Shown here piece by piece: positions 17,503 to 26,819 of a stretch of 64,000 nucleotides of DNA. The stretch's first letter is position 1; each line of letters opens with the position of its first letter. Source of the stretch: Marinarcus sediminis (GTDB taxonomy: Bacteria > Campylobacterota > Campylobacteria > Campylobacterales > Arcobacteraceae); the NCBI RefSeq assembly GCF_048571275.1, contig NZ_CP182357.1:372001-436000 (forward strand), in the 5' to 3' direction. The position numbers and the translations under genes are program-made. The notes below the pieces were generated by a model, which searched no databases, was not told the origin of the DNA, and saw nothing but the letters and a program-made list of their open reading frames with translations.

Positions 17503-18228
17503 TTAATCTTTAATTCCAAAATACTCCATTGCAATTTGTTTGGCTTTGGCTCCTGTTGCATCTTTATTTTTAATATTAAAAGCAAATATTTTGGTCTCAC
17601 TGTTTTGTTTTATAAATCCCACAAACCAACCTACTTTATTACAACTTCCCGTTTTCCCAGCAAACACATACCCTTGTTTTTTTTCTAATGTGATAATATC
17701 TTTTAACGTATGGATTGTTTTTTCTGAAAAAGGCAAATCCTCTTCCACCACTCTTTTTAAAAAATCCACTTGCTCATTGAGCGATATTTTTAAACTGCCT
17801 TTGCCCAACCAAAAATTTGTCAAAAAGTGTGAGGTATCCCCGTTACCATACCCTACTTTACGCACATATTCTTGCATTCTTTTTGCGCCAATACGTCGGG
17901 CAAGTTCTTGATAAAACCACACTGCTGATACTGCAATGGCTGAACGCATGGTGTGATCTTTATTCCAAACAGCATACTCGCGTTCGACGTTATCCCATGG
18001 AATAATGGCATGTTCATCTTTTATTACGCCCGTTTCAAGCGCTATCATGCTGTTTAAAATTTTAAATGTAGAACAGGGATTGAGTCGTTCATTGCTGTGT
18101 TCCCCATATACCACTCTTTTTGCACTGCTTACATCCAGTATCACCGCACTGCCATTAAGTGTGCCAAAATTCGGCTCTTGTGCCCACACAAATACCGTTG
18201 CCATAATCCAAGTTATGAGTGTACGCAT
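17503..18228 (-). CDS. Class D (OXA-type) beta-lactamase
   Basis: Serine beta-lactamase of class D, secreted to the periplasm. The motifs are STFK (residues 53-56, nucleophile Ser and the Lys that is carbamylated in the family), SAV (101-103), YGN (127-129) and KTG (192-194), with the conserved FWLGKG segment. A signal peptide (MRTLITWIMATVFVWA) opens the protein. I chose ATG 18228 because AAAAGGGG precedes it and it begins the signal peptide; ATG 18264 would add 12 residues. Such enzymes are often intrinsic in Arcobacter-type genomes; there is no mobile element or integron here. The spectrum cannot be predicted. Confidence 0.92.
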   Translation of the reverse strand: MRTLITWIMATVFVWAQEPNFGTLNGSAVILDVSSAKRVVYGEHSNERLNPCSTFKILNSMIALETGVIKDEHAIIPWDNVEREYAVWNKDHTMRSAIAVSAVWFYQELARRIGAKRMQEYVRKVGYGNGDTSHFLTNFWLGKGSLKISLNEQVDFLKRVVEEDLPFSEKTIHTLKDIITLEKKQGYVFAGKTGSCNKVGWFVGFIKQNSETKIFAFNIKNKDATGAKAKQIAMEYFGIKD

Positions 18229-18326
18229 AACACCCCTTTTAATGGTTATTTTAGATAATTTCATTGGATACTATATATTATTATCCCTGAAAATATTATT
18301 CTAAAAACCAATAGTTGCTTTTTGCT

Positions 18327-19340
18327 TTATCCTTTTTTAGCGTACATCTCTTCTAAATGGGCGGTATCTTTAAAAAATTGGTATTTCAGAATCTTTCCCT
18401 CTTTTATTTTTATAAATGCCATCCAAGAAGTATCAAACTCAGCACCATTTCTTTTTATTTCATACTTTAAATACCCTTTGATAAACGCTTCATCTTCATT
18501 TGAAGCAGAGTTGTCCACGCGAAACTCTTTGGTGATATAAAAATCATTTAGGTGTTTAAAAAACTTTTTTAACTCCTCTTTCCCCAAATAAGTACCATAA
18601 AGTTCTGGGGCAGTATTGCTGCTGTCTTTTACTGCAATATATTCTATCTTTTCATCAACTAAACTCAATGCTTTTTCTATATTACCTGTTCCTATAGAGT
18701 TATAATACTCAAGTACTATTTCATGTGCAAGTTTTTTGTGTTGTAAATTTAAAAACTCTTTTGTGTGTAAAATGGCTCCAAAATGGTGCACAATATTAAT
18801 TTCAAAGAACTCTTTTTCCTCTTTGGTAAAGGCACTTGTGGCATCACTTAACACATACGTGTTATAGCCTTTATCGTGAGCATCTCTCAGTGTTGATTCC
18901 ACACAAACATTTGTAGCGTATCCCATTAAAAAGATATTTTCAATGCCATTATTTCTTAAAATTGTATTGAGATTTGAACCTGCAAAACCACTTACACCAA
19001 CTCTTCCTGAGATAACAAACTCACTCTCTTTTGGCAAAAAATCCTTAGAATACTCTTGGCTATTTCCTTGCCAAGTTTTCACCTTTTGAATAACGGCTCT
19101 GAGACCTAATGTTGCTTTTTCTTTTCCAAACTCTTTATAATCACTGCTTACAATAAAAGGGATATGTACAATATTCATACCCATTTTACGCGCATGTTCT
19201 AAAACTTTTTTGGAGTTTACTTTAGACTCTTCAAATTGTTTTTTATCTTTCATCAAATGTTCTAATTTTGCATTTTGTCCTAACCACTCATTTTGATACT
19301 CTATAAGCACCAAGGCACTTTTTTTAGTATCAATTTCCAT
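18327..19340 (-). CDS. Isochorismatase-like cysteine hydrolase fused to SnoaL/NTF2-like domain
   Basis: The 337-residue protein has two parts: a cysteine-hydrolase (isochorismatase-like) domain (about 1-195) and a SnoaL-like cone domain (about 205-330). The nucleophile Cys is present in GYATNVCVES. The first catalytic position, usually Asp, is Glu (LVLIEYQNEW), and the usual Lys seems to be Arg (SGRVGVSGF). The start at ATG 19340 follows GAGG and overlaps the CMD gene by 11 bases; ATG 19373 would extend it within that gene. The substrate is unknown. Confidence 0.75.
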   Translation of the reverse strand: MEIDTKKSALVLIEYQNEWLGQNAKLEHLMKDKKQFEESKVNSKKVLEHARKMGMNIVHIPFIVSSDYKEFGKEKATLGLRAVIQKVKTWQGNSQEYSKDFLPKESEFVISGRVGVSGFAGSNLNTILRNNGIENIFLMGYATNVCVESTLRDAHDKGYNTYVLSDATSAFTKEEKEFFEINIVHHFGAILHTKEFLNLQHKKLAHEIVLEYYNSIGTGNIEKALSLVDEKIEYIAVKDSSNTAPELYGTYLGKEELKKFFKHLNDFYITKEFRVDNSASNEDEAFIKGYLKYEIKRNGAEFDTSWMAFIKIKEGKILKYQFFKDTAHLEEMYAKKG

Positions 19341-19704
19341 TAGAAAAGACCTCTTTCGCAGCAAACAGACCATTTAAAGCACAAGGAAAACCTCCATAAA
19401 CTGCCATTTGCATAATCACTTCTATAATCTCTTCTTTACTGCACCCAACATTGAGTCCTGCATGAATATGCACTTTAAGTTGTGGTGCTGCATTTCCCAT
19501 GACTGTAAGTGCAGCAATGGTTGCGATTTCTCTTGATTTTAAATCTAATTTATCTCTGGTATAAATATCCCCAAAAGGAAACTCTATAAGCAAATCTGCA
19601 AACTCTGGCGCAATATCTTTTAAAGCATCAATGACCTTTTCCCCTGCATTGCCATCAACCTCTTTTAATTTTTCCCAACCTTTGTTGTATCGTTCTGATT
19701 TCAT
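19330..19704 (-). CDS. Carboxymuconolactone decarboxylase (CMD/AhpD-like) family protein
   Basis: The 124-residue protein has the CMD fold signature: LDLKSREIATIAALTVMG in part, then HIHAGLNVGCSKEEIIEVIMQ in part. It ends with MAVYGGFPCALNGLFAAKEVF. There is a Cys near the family's catalytic region but no CxxC typical of AhpD, so lyase or peroxidase activity is open. Its end overlaps the isochorismatase-SnoaL gene and it follows an AraC gene, so the three probably form one unit for a small carboxylic or aromatic compound. Confidence 0.85.
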   Translation of the reverse strand: MKSERYNKGWEKLKEVDGNAGEKVIDALKDIAPEFADLLIEFPFGDIYTRDKLDLKSREIATIAALTVMGNAAPQLKVHIHAGLNVGCSKEEIIEVIMQMAVYGGFPCALNGLFAAKEVFSNGN

Positions 19705-19778
19705 TATGAATCCTTTGTTTTATTTGGACAAAGTATAAATCAATCTAAAACGTAAAGGTATAAGAAAAAGGGTTTATT

Positions 19779-20633
19779 TTATAAGTTTTGTTCCCTAAAC
19801 AGTAAAGGAGTAGTTTTATAATATTTCTTAAATTGGATAATAAACCAAGAAACACTGGAATATCCGCAGGAAGTGGCTATTTGAGAGACACTTTTTTGAG
19901 TGTTTTTAAGAAGCGTTGTAGCAAGGCAGAGTCTTTTTTCATCTAACCACTCTTTGGGATTTTGATTATAGATTCTCATCATCTCTTTTCGTAAGGCTTT
20001 TGAGTTCAAACGCGTGAGTTTACACATATCGTCAACACTGGTCAAAATGTCAAGATTCTCTTCTAAAATATACTTTATACGTGAAGATTTTGTCTGTACA
20101 ATTTTGTTTAAAAATGCGCTGAATTTTTCTCTATCTTTTGACAAAGCATATAAAAAAAGCTCATCCACTTTTAATTTGGCTAACGCCAAAGTATTATTGA
20201 CCTGAGATTGAAAGTAACAATTGATTGTTTTAATGCAATCCACCATAAACGTATCTCTTTTTAAAAGTAAAATCTCTTTTTGCTCTTTACTCTCTAAAAC
20301 AATTTGATACTTTTGAATGAAATTAAAAATATACTCATCATCAAAAAAGAGCAAAATGGATTCAAAACTGTTTTTATCACCAAGGATTTCACTCATAAAA
20401 TAGTTGCCTTGAGACAAAAACAATAGATCAGAGTTATCTATAGAAATATCACCGTTTTCTAAGTGCAAAACTTTGCCACCGTTGATCAATAAAATGGCCA
20501 GATGCATGCTGTTTCTCAAAGAGACCATATCTTGTTTGTATCGTGTAGATTTTGCAACAATGATACTTTCATCGTTGATAATTTGATACAACTCTTTGTT
20601 TTCAAAGAGAAAATGGGGTAAGGAAATTTTCAT
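19779..20633 (-). CDS. AraC-family transcriptional regulator
   Basis: The 284-residue protein has a weakly conserved N-terminal sensing part and a C-terminal AraC DNA-binding domain (about 185-280). The second HTH reads VSQIATSCGYSSVSWFIIQFKKYYKTTP in parts. It lies upstream of and co-oriented with the CMD and isochorismatase-SnoaL genes (gap 74 bases), so it is likely their regulator. Confidence 0.9.
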   Translation of the reverse strand: MKISLPHFLFENKELYQIINDESIIVAKSTRYKQDMVSLRNSMHLAILLINGGKVLHLENGDISIDNSDLLFLSQGNYFMSEILGDKNSFESILLFFDDEYIFNFIQKYQIVLESKEQKEILLLKRDTFMVDCIKTINCYFQSQVNNTLALAKLKVDELFLYALSKDREKFSAFLNKIVQTKSSRIKYILEENLDILTSVDDMCKLTRLNSKALRKEMMRIYNQNPKEWLDEKRLCLATTLLKNTQKSVSQIATSCGYSSVSWFIIQFKKYYKTTPLLFREQNL

Positions 20634-20677
20634 ATTACAGCAATTTGCCCAATGATATAAACACTCATTTAATATCC

Positions 20678-21064
20678 CTATCTATAACCGTTTTTTTTGA
20701 GTTTCATTAACTCATTATGTTCAAAAAGAAACATCAAGGTTTCTTGAACATAATACCTTATACTATCTCTGGTTGTTTTGTCAAGTTCATAAACTTTTTG
20801 GGCTCTTAAGGTTTTACCTTTCCCAAAAAGTAAGCCATATTTGTCATTGATGTGCCGACCTCGAAACCAACCCAAATGAATATAATTCTCTTTGATACGA
20901 ATATAACAAAATCCACCCTCTTTTGAATAAAGTGTCGTAATATTTTCGCTGTGCCTCTCTTTGGCATCGTTGCCAATAGATATTTTTATATAATCACGCA
21001 CTTGCAAAAAAAGTTCAGCATATTCACTGTTACAATCTTTTTCAAAAGAACTTCTTTTTAACAT
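20678..21064 (-). CDS. DUF1801 (YdhG-like) protein
   Basis: The 128-residue protein matches DUF1801/YdhG-like folds: a helix-rich N terminus, a beta strand IRIKENYIHLGWFRG in part, and the glycine-rich GLLFGKGKTLRAQKVY segment. The family is uncharacterised. I chose ATG 21064, four bases after the stop of the diguanylate cyclase, with AAGGA upstream; the longer frame would extend into that gene. It is likely co-transcribed with the cyclase. Confidence 0.7.
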   Translation of the reverse strand: MLKRSSFEKDCNSEYAELFLQVRDYIKISIGNDAKERHSENITTLYSKEGGFCYIRIKENYIHLGWFRGRHINDKYGLLFGKGKTLRAQKVYELDKTTRDSIRYYVQETLMFLFEHNELMKLKKNGYR

Positions 21065-21068
21065 CTGC

Positions 21069-23042
21069 TTATTTTTTTCCTTTAAACACACACACTCTGT
21101 TTCGTCCAGCCTCTTTTGCATCGTAAAGGGCATCATCCGCATTGATCAATAATTCATCAATACTTTGCATATCATTATAGTTGGATACAACTCCAAAAGA
21201 GGCCTTAAAATTAGATATGAACTCTCTGTTTTCTAAAACTATGACCCCTTTTGAAATAGCAATACGTAAACGCTCCGCAATTTTTACCGCCTCTTCAATA
21301 TCGGTTTGAGGTAACAAAATAGCAAACTCTTCTCCACCAATACGTCCAATTAAATCAATATCTCGTAAAATACTTTTACTGATTTCTGCAATTTTTTGAA
21401 GCACCAAATCCCCAATACTGTGCCCATAAGTGTCATTAAATTTTTTAAAATGATCAATATCAAACATAATCAAAGAGAGTTTTCCTCCATGTCGTTTATG
21501 ACGAGACCACTCTAGCTCAGCATGTTCTATAAAATATCGTCTGTTAGGTAAATTGGTTAAAAAATCGGTATATGCACGTTCTTCCAACTCCAAGTGTGTA
21601 TTTCTATTATCTATAGCAATGGCCGCTAAATTTGCTGCAAAATGAATTCGTTCAATATCATTTGCATTAGGAAGTGTCGGTATTCCATGATAAATGGCAA
21701 AAGTCCCAAGTACTTTCCCCGATGAAGAGATAATAGGTTCGGACCAACAAGAGGCCAATCCCGCTTTTTTTGCTAATTTTTTATAGGGTTTCCAATATTC
21801 ATGTGTCATAATATCTTTTACTATAACACGTTTTTTAGTGAAAGCTGCCGTACCACAAGAACCCACACCTATGCCTATCTCAAGACCATTTATGGCATCG
21901 TTATAAAATTTTGGCAAGCTGGGTGCTGCACCTGTTAATAAACGTTTGCCCTCTTTATCTAACAACAAAATACTGCCTTGGGAATGTGTCTCTTCTGATT
22001 CAATGGTTTTGACAATACTGTTTAATATCTCATTCAAAGGTGCATTTTTGGCAACCAGTTCAAGCATTGCATCATGAGCACGATTTCGTAACTCACTCTC
22101 CCAATGTGCTGTTATGTCATTGTAACTGGCAAGGCGCAAACCATTGAGCCATGAAACACGTATGAATACTTGACGCGAACTGCCATCTTTACACGTAACA
22201 CTCACTTCTAACTCAGGAGAAAATGTTTTTTTCTTAGTGGTCTCTATGATCTTTTTATGCCACGTTTCAATCACCGTTTCCCTATACTCTTTATTGGGAT
22301 ATGCTTTTTGAAACCAGACATCCAATGTAGGAATATCTTCAATGGTATAACCAAAAAGTTGTGTGAATTGATGATTTAAATACTCTATTTTCCCTTCACT
22401 GCTTGACCAACCTATTCCTACGGGAGAGGAGTCTAAAATATCTTTTAAATGGATTTTTTGTTCTTTATTTTCATTAAGATCGTGTTTTAAACTCGCTTCA
22501 CGAAATTTAGACAAACCATTCATAGCTAACATATGTGCCATTTTAACCACACAATCCATTAAAGACTCCATCTGTTTTTTTTCAACAACGGGCACTCTAC
22601 TTATGGCTTGTAAGTAGCTGGTTTCATCATAATGATATTTTTTTGCCTGTTTAGAAAAAAACTCCATATTGGGTTCTTTGTTTAAAACTTGTCCTAAAAA
22701 CAATGTTGCCAATTGTTTTCCTTCAAGTACAATAGGCGTAGCATAATCAACCAATCCATTTTTGCACAAAGCACAATTGACTTCGCCTTCGCACATATTC
22801 TTCATCAAAGAGATATCACTTTGTATACAACTTAATTTAGCTTCCTCATTCACTCGATGAAACTTTGCACAAGCTTCTGTCCAACCTGCCTGTATAATAA
22901 CCTGTCCATCAATATCGACAAGACCATTTGGAATTCCAGTTGCTTTATAAAAACTCTCTAGAAGTTGTTCAAATTCTGAGACATTAACCAAATCAATAAA
23001 CTTACAATCCTCAATACCACTCATATTTCTCTTAATTCCCAT
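21069..23042 (-). CDS. Diguanylate cyclase with PocR, PAS and GAF sensor domains
   Basis: The 657-residue protein makes c-di-GMP. Domains in order: PocR ligand-binding (about 12-185, with Cys pairs in CEGEVNCALC), PAS (about 200-315), GAF (about 330-480) and GGDEF (about 490-655). The active site is GGEEF (569-573). An inhibitory RxxD (RDID, 560-563) lies five residues before it, so product inhibition is likely. No membrane segment is seen, so it is a cytosolic multi-sensor enzyme. The start could be ATG 23042 or ATG 23024. Confidence 0.92.
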   Translation of the reverse strand: MGIKRNMSGIEDCKFIDLVNVSEFEQLLESFYKATGIPNGLVDIDGQVIIQAGWTEACAKFHRVNEEAKLSCIQSDISLMKNMCEGEVNCALCKNGLVDYATPIVLEGKQLATLFLGQVLNKEPNMEFFSKQAKKYHYDETSYLQAISRVPVVEKKQMESLMDCVVKMAHMLAMNGLSKFREASLKHDLNENKEQKIHLKDILDSSPVGIGWSSSEGKIEYLNHQFTQLFGYTIEDIPTLDVWFQKAYPNKEYRETVIETWHKKIIETTKKKTFSPELEVSVTCKDGSSRQVFIRVSWLNGLRLASYNDITAHWESELRNRAHDAMLELVAKNAPLNEILNSIVKTIESEETHSQGSILLLDKEGKRLLTGAAPSLPKFYNDAINGLEIGIGVGSCGTAAFTKKRVIVKDIMTHEYWKPYKKLAKKAGLASCWSEPIISSSGKVLGTFAIYHGIPTLPNANDIERIHFAANLAAIAIDNRNTHLELEERAYTDFLTNLPNRRYFIEHAELEWSRHKRHGGKLSLIMFDIDHFKKFNDTYGHSIGDLVLQKIAEISKSILRDIDLIGRIGGEEFAILLPQTDIEEAVKIAERLRIAISKGVIVLENREFISNFKASFGVVSNYNDMQSIDELLINADDALYDAKEAGRNRVCVFKGKK

Positions 23043-23162
23043 ACTTTACCCAACAACCTCTGCTTTAAATTATGTAACATTTTAATACAGTTTAGCTTTT
23101 ATACTAGTAAAAACTAGCAATAAAGTCACTAAATAACCAATAAAAAAAATTGAGTTGAGATT

Positions 23163-23762
23163 TTAACTTTGTATTTGCATTAAAGCAGCGGTTTCTTTGT
23201 CGTTGTTACTCTCTCTTTGCATGAGTTGTTGGGCAATCTCTTCTCTTTTTTCACGAGATAGGTTTTGCCCCGCTTTGATTTTGCAACTTATAACAGAAGG
23301 GGTCAATTCAAAAACAGCGGTATTTTCTACCATTTTAGTATACATAGGACTATTTGCATCAATGGTTTCATAGCCCCCTTCACTTTGAAGTTTTTCCATA
23401 AGTTTATTGAGTACAATCACTTTTGCTTCAGGAGTATGCATCTGTTTTATGGTGCCTTCAAAATGAACCGATGCAAAAAACTGTGTAGCAGGACATGCTA
23501 CTAAAGCATGACTAAAATATGAAGGAATTAAAGAGTAGGCTTTTACAACCAAAAAAGAGGCCTTTGAATTATGGGCAATGGCTTGAACCTTTCGACCCTC
23601 TTTGGCACCATGAATAAATATTTTATTTTTATGCCACACAAAATTGACTGCCACACCATAAGGTTTTCCTTCTGAAATCAAACTCAATGTTCCATATTCA
23701 CACTCAAATAATATTTTTTCAATTTGCTCTTTGTCTTCAACATTAAATTCACTTCTTCTCAT
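23163..23762 (-). CDS. Pyridoxamine 5'-phosphate oxidase-like flavin-binding protein (NimA-like)
   Basis: The 199-residue protein opens with MRRSEFNVEDKEQIEKILF and contains YGTLSLISEGKPYGVAVNF and HGAKEGRKVQAI in parts. This is the PPOX split-barrel of NimA/pyridoxamine-oxidase-like proteins, which bind FMN or haem. NimA-type nitroreductase activity is a possibility but not supported by more than the family. ATG 23762 has GAGGAA at about 10 bases; ATG 23771 in the same frame is too close to it. It overlaps the transglutaminase-GNAT gene upstream by 14 bases. Confidence 0.85.
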   Translation of the reverse strand: MRRSEFNVEDKEQIEKILFECEYGTLSLISEGKPYGVAVNFVWHKNKIFIHGAKEGRKVQAIAHNSKASFLVVKAYSLIPSYFSHALVACPATQFFASVHFEGTIKQMHTPEAKVIVLNKLMEKLQSEGGYETIDANSPMYTKMVENTAVFELTPSVISCKIKAGQNLSREKREEIAQQLMQRESNNDKETAALMQIQS

Positions 23763-24777
23763 AAATTCCATTTCCTCTGTATTTCATAGGCAGATAGTCC
23801 ATTCCCATATGATTTTTAATCTCATCTTCTTTTACAAAACCAAAAGATTCATACACCTTTATGGCATAAACAGACGAGTTCACTTCCATGGTTTCAATAA
23901 CCAACTCATCTTTGACAAATTCCCACAATTTTTTAGCTATTTTTTGCCCTTGAAATTTAACGTCAACAAACAGATGATAGAGTTTTGTTTGATTGTGTAA
24001 TGCAATAAAACCAACCATTTTATTCTCAATGATATAGACAAAATGTTGATACTCACAGCTTAAAATACGCGCTTCAAAAGCTTCTTTTGTAATGGTATCC
24101 AAAAACCATTGAGGAGCGTGTTCATTAAAAATGAAGTGGTTCAGTTGGTGAACCAAACGACTCAAATGTGCAGCATCATCTTTTCGTGCTTTACGAATAT
24201 ATTGTTGTATATCAGGAAGATGATTGACCATTTCGTCATAAGTTGTATGCTCTTGAAGTGCTTTTATCACACTCTTTAAAGGTTTGCAATAGAGTTTTTG
24301 CAAATCGGTTTCATGCTCTTTTAACTCAAATGCCAACTGCTCTTTTGGTGGTATAAATTGAGCATTTACCCCTTTTTTATTTCCTCTGGCATCGACTCTG
24401 TACCAACCATATTGTTTAAAATAGATGGCATTTAAGCCATGTAAACAGTAAATGTCCTCTTGGTATTCTGAACAACTCAGTCGTTGATAACAAAAAGCCG
24501 TTGGAATATTGTTGGCACGTAATAAAGCAGCAAGAAGATGCGATTTGGCATAACACCAACCGGTTTTATGTTTTAACACATCGCTGGCAATACACGTTGT
24601 GATGTTCTCTTTATAATCTCCACTGTGACGTATTTCATCACGAACATATTCAAAACAATTTTTTGCTATTTCTACATCGGAATTACAATTTAATGCCAGT
24701 TCACGCGCGAGTGTTTGAATATCTGGGTGTAGGTAATCAATGATCTCACTGTACTCTAAATAATTCTTCAAAACCAA
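23749..24777 (-). CDS. Transglutaminase-like protease fold fused to GNAT acetyltransferase
   Basis: The 342-residue protein has two domains. Residues about 1-180 form a transglutaminase-like core with an intact Cys-His-Asp triad: Cys75 (GWCYAKSH), His113 (CLHGLN) and Asp129 (RVDARG). Residues about 195-335 form a GNAT domain (FVDVKFQGQKIAKKLW, then YAIKVYESFGF). Each domain is familiar; the fusion is not one I recognise. It abuts the PEBP gene upstream (one base between) and overlaps the flavin-binding gene downstream. Confidence 0.8.
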   Translation of the reverse strand: MVLKNYLEYSEIIDYLHPDIQTLARELALNCNSDVEIAKNCFEYVRDEIRHSGDYKENITTCIASDVLKHKTGWCYAKSHLLAALLRANNIPTAFCYQRLSCSEYQEDIYCLHGLNAIYFKQYGWYRVDARGNKKGVNAQFIPPKEQLAFELKEHETDLQKLYCKPLKSVIKALQEHTTYDEMVNHLPDIQQYIRKARKDDAAHLSRLVHQLNHFIFNEHAPQWFLDTITKEAFEARILSCEYQHFVYIIENKMVGFIALHNQTKLYHLFVDVKFQGQKIAKKLWEFVKDELVIETMEVNSSVYAIKVYESFGFVKEDEIKNHMGMDYLPMKYRGNGIYEKK

Positions 24778-25305
24778 TTACTCTCTTCCGTAATATGCCA
24801 TCAATGAAGCTTTTGCCAAAGTATGCGCATTCAGATAAAAGCCCACTAAAGCAGCTTTTGCATTTTCATCCAAACCAAGTGACGGTATGTCCAATGCGAA
24901 CACCGTAAAAATGTATCGATGGGGTTTATCTCCTACAGGAGGACAAGCGCCACCAAAACCCGTTTTCCCAAAATCGGTCATGCTTTGAATGGCCATTTTA
25001 GAAAACGAATTGCCAAAGCCCTCTTGTAAAGATGTTTTATCTTTTGGAATATCAAAAACCACCCAATGCCACCAGCCAGAACCAGTAGGTGCATCAGGGT
25101 CATACACCATCACAGCAAAAGATTGTGTACCAGTAGGTGCATTTTCCCAAGAGAGTTTGGGTGAAATATTCTCACCCGTACAACCAGAACCATTAAATAC
25201 CTGTTTGTTTGAAAGTTGCCCACTGATGTCACTGCTTTTTAGAGTAAACCCTTGTGCCAATAGTAATCCCGCTGTACATAAAAATCCAATGAATACCTTT
25301 TTCAT
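24778..25305 (-). CDS. YbhB/YbcL-type PEBP (Raf kinase inhibitor-like) protein, exported
   Basis: The 175-residue protein has a signal peptide (MKKVFIGFLCTAGLLLAQG) and the PEBP signature: SPKLSWENAPTGTQSF, VMVYDPDAPTGSG, WWHWVVFDIP and HRYIFTVFALD. The bacterial family has no settled function beyond ligand binding. It sits between two acetyltransferase-containing genes in a leftward run, with an SD AAGGA before its ATG. Confidence 0.93.
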   Translation of the reverse strand: MKKVFIGFLCTAGLLLAQGFTLKSSDISGQLSNKQVFNGSGCTGENISPKLSWENAPTGTQSFAVMVYDPDAPTGSGWWHWVVFDIPKDKTSLQEGFGNSFSKMAIQSMTDFGKTGFGGACPPVGDKPHRYIFTVFALDIPSLGLDENAKAALVGFYLNAHTLAKASLMAYYGRE

Positions 25306-25315
25306 GCTCTTCCTT

Positions 25316-25879
25316 TTAACTTATTACACGTTTACTTGTATCATAAACCAATTCATAATAATAGTTGTTATTATACTCAAACTCTTGAATGACTTCAAGC
25401 CCAAGTTTTTTGGTATGGGCTTCAAAAGAGCGTGGGTTGATTTTATTAATAAAGGTGACTAAAATAGGGTATCGTTTGGCCATTTTTTCTCGTGCAAAAT
25501 CAAATATGCTTTCTAAAACCCCACTTCCTCGAACACTTTTATCCACACATACAGGACCGTATTGGTAAGAGTTATCCACGCTGAGTTTTTGACCTAAATA
25601 GCTTAATTGGGATAACTCTTTTATCATGTGTGCAAACATGGGCCATACGGACCAAAACTGCCAAGAAGCTGCCATAACATAGGCAATAATCTCACCATCT
25701 TTTAACGCAATAAACAGACCTTGCTCTTCATTGATGAGTTGTGTTAATTGCGCTTTTGTAAAAGGCGTTGTTATAAAACCATCTTTTTTATCTTCTTCTT
25801 TTATACTGTCAATTTGATACTTAAAATGCAGTGCTAAAACTTTGTCAATATCACCAATTTGTGCTCTTCTTAATGTCAT
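25316..25879 (-). CDS. GNAT-family N-acetyltransferase
   Basis: The 187-residue protein has a GNAT fold: an N-terminal TLRRAQIGDIDKVLALH strand-helix and the acetyl-CoA loop SVRGSGVLESIF (a VRGxG variant of R/QxxGxG/A), followed by FINKINPRSFEAHTKKLG. The substrate is unknown. It lies 10 bases upstream of the PEBP gene in a leftward run. Confidence 0.85.
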   Translation of the reverse strand: MTLRRAQIGDIDKVLALHFKYQIDSIKEEDKKDGFITTPFTKAQLTQLINEEQGLFIALKDGEIIAYVMAASWQFWSVWPMFAHMIKELSQLSYLGQKLSVDNSYQYGPVCVDKSVRGSGVLESIFDFAREKMAKRYPILVTFINKINPRSFEAHTKKLGLEVIQEFEYNNNYYYELVYDTSKRVIS

Positions 25880-25896
25880 TTTTTCCCTTTGAGTTT

Positions 25897-26724
25897 CTAC
25901 TTACCTAAATTAAAAATTCCGCGTACCAAATGATACAAAACAAAAAGAAAAATCAGCGGTAAAAGGATGGTTTGAAACACAAAAGCGATAATAAGTGCCA
26001 CAATATATTCGCTTGAATTGTCCACTGCACTTTTGTACTCATCGACTTTTTTTGCATAATAGTTTGAATCAAATTTTTCGGCCACTTTATTAAAAAAAGA
26101 GCCCTCTTCTTTTTGTTCAATCGTATTCACCGTCACTTCATTGACTTGATTTTTTACTTCCACAATATTCTCATTGAGTTGTTCAATATTATAATCTTGT
26201 TTGACAAAACTGTTGTACGCAAAATCATTGACCAATCCAATCAAGGGCACAGCAAAACGAAGAAATACCAGTATGACAGTAATTTTAAAGAAAAGCGTTC
26301 TGAAGCGTTCATCACGCGAAAATCGGTAGAATATCCACAAGTTTAATACAACAATACAACTAAACAAAATGTAATTATAGACATCGCCCGTGACAAAATT
26401 CATCATGATTTTTTGAATACCCAAAGAAACCATGCTCGCTAACATCACAAAAGAGAACTGTTCCACTAAGTCATTCACAGGATCTAAAACTTCTCCAATG
26501 GCTACGGTTAAAAACGGTAAATCCAATTCGGTGCCTTGGGCAAGAGAAATCACCGCATTTAAAGCTTTGGCACTTCCAAAAACAATCACCGATTGAGTAA
26601 AACTTTTATCAATAAGCGCTTTGCCTTTGGTATCAAGGGTATAACTAAAAGCAAAAAAGAGGATTAAAATGGATAACAATAAAATCAGAACTTTATTCCA
26701 GTGAGTTTTTAAAAATGACATCAT
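25897..26724 (-). CDS. Conserved membrane protein with coiled coil, function unknown
   Basis: I do not recognise a named family. The 275-residue protein has about six membrane segments (roughly 12-31, 85-105, 118-136, 145-170 and 243-270, plus a weaker one), and a charged region about 175-235 with a coiled coil (LNENIVEVKNQVNEV). It heads a leftward run ending in the PEBP and transglutaminase genes. A TATAAT box lies 23 bases upstream. Confidence 0.6.
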   Translation of the reverse strand: MMSFLKTHWNKVLILLLSILILFFAFSYTLDTKGKALIDKSFTQSVIVFGSAKALNAVISLAQGTELDLPFLTVAIGEVLDPVNDLVEQFSFVMLASMVSLGIQKIMMNFVTGDVYNYILFSCIVVLNLWIFYRFSRDERFRTLFFKITVILVFLRFAVPLIGLVNDFAYNSFVKQDYNIEQLNENIVEVKNQVNEVTVNTIEQKEEGSFFNKVAEKFDSNYYAKKVDEYKSAVDNSSEYIVALIIAFVFQTILLPLIFLFVLYHLVRGIFNLGK

Positions 26725-26746
26725 TTCTCTTTTTTTAGTTTTTTAC

Positions 26747-26752
26747 ATTATA
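26747..26752 (-). promoter_or_regulatory. -10 element for the conserved membrane protein
   Basis: Read leftward this is TATAAT, preceded by an AT-rich stretch with no good -35, as usual in Campylobacterota. It is 23 bases from the gene's ATG. Confidence 0.5.
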
Positions 26753-26819
26753 ACAAAAAAGAAGTATTAATTTCTAACTTTTAGTCAAATACAAATCACT
26801 CTACACGCCATGACTCAAT

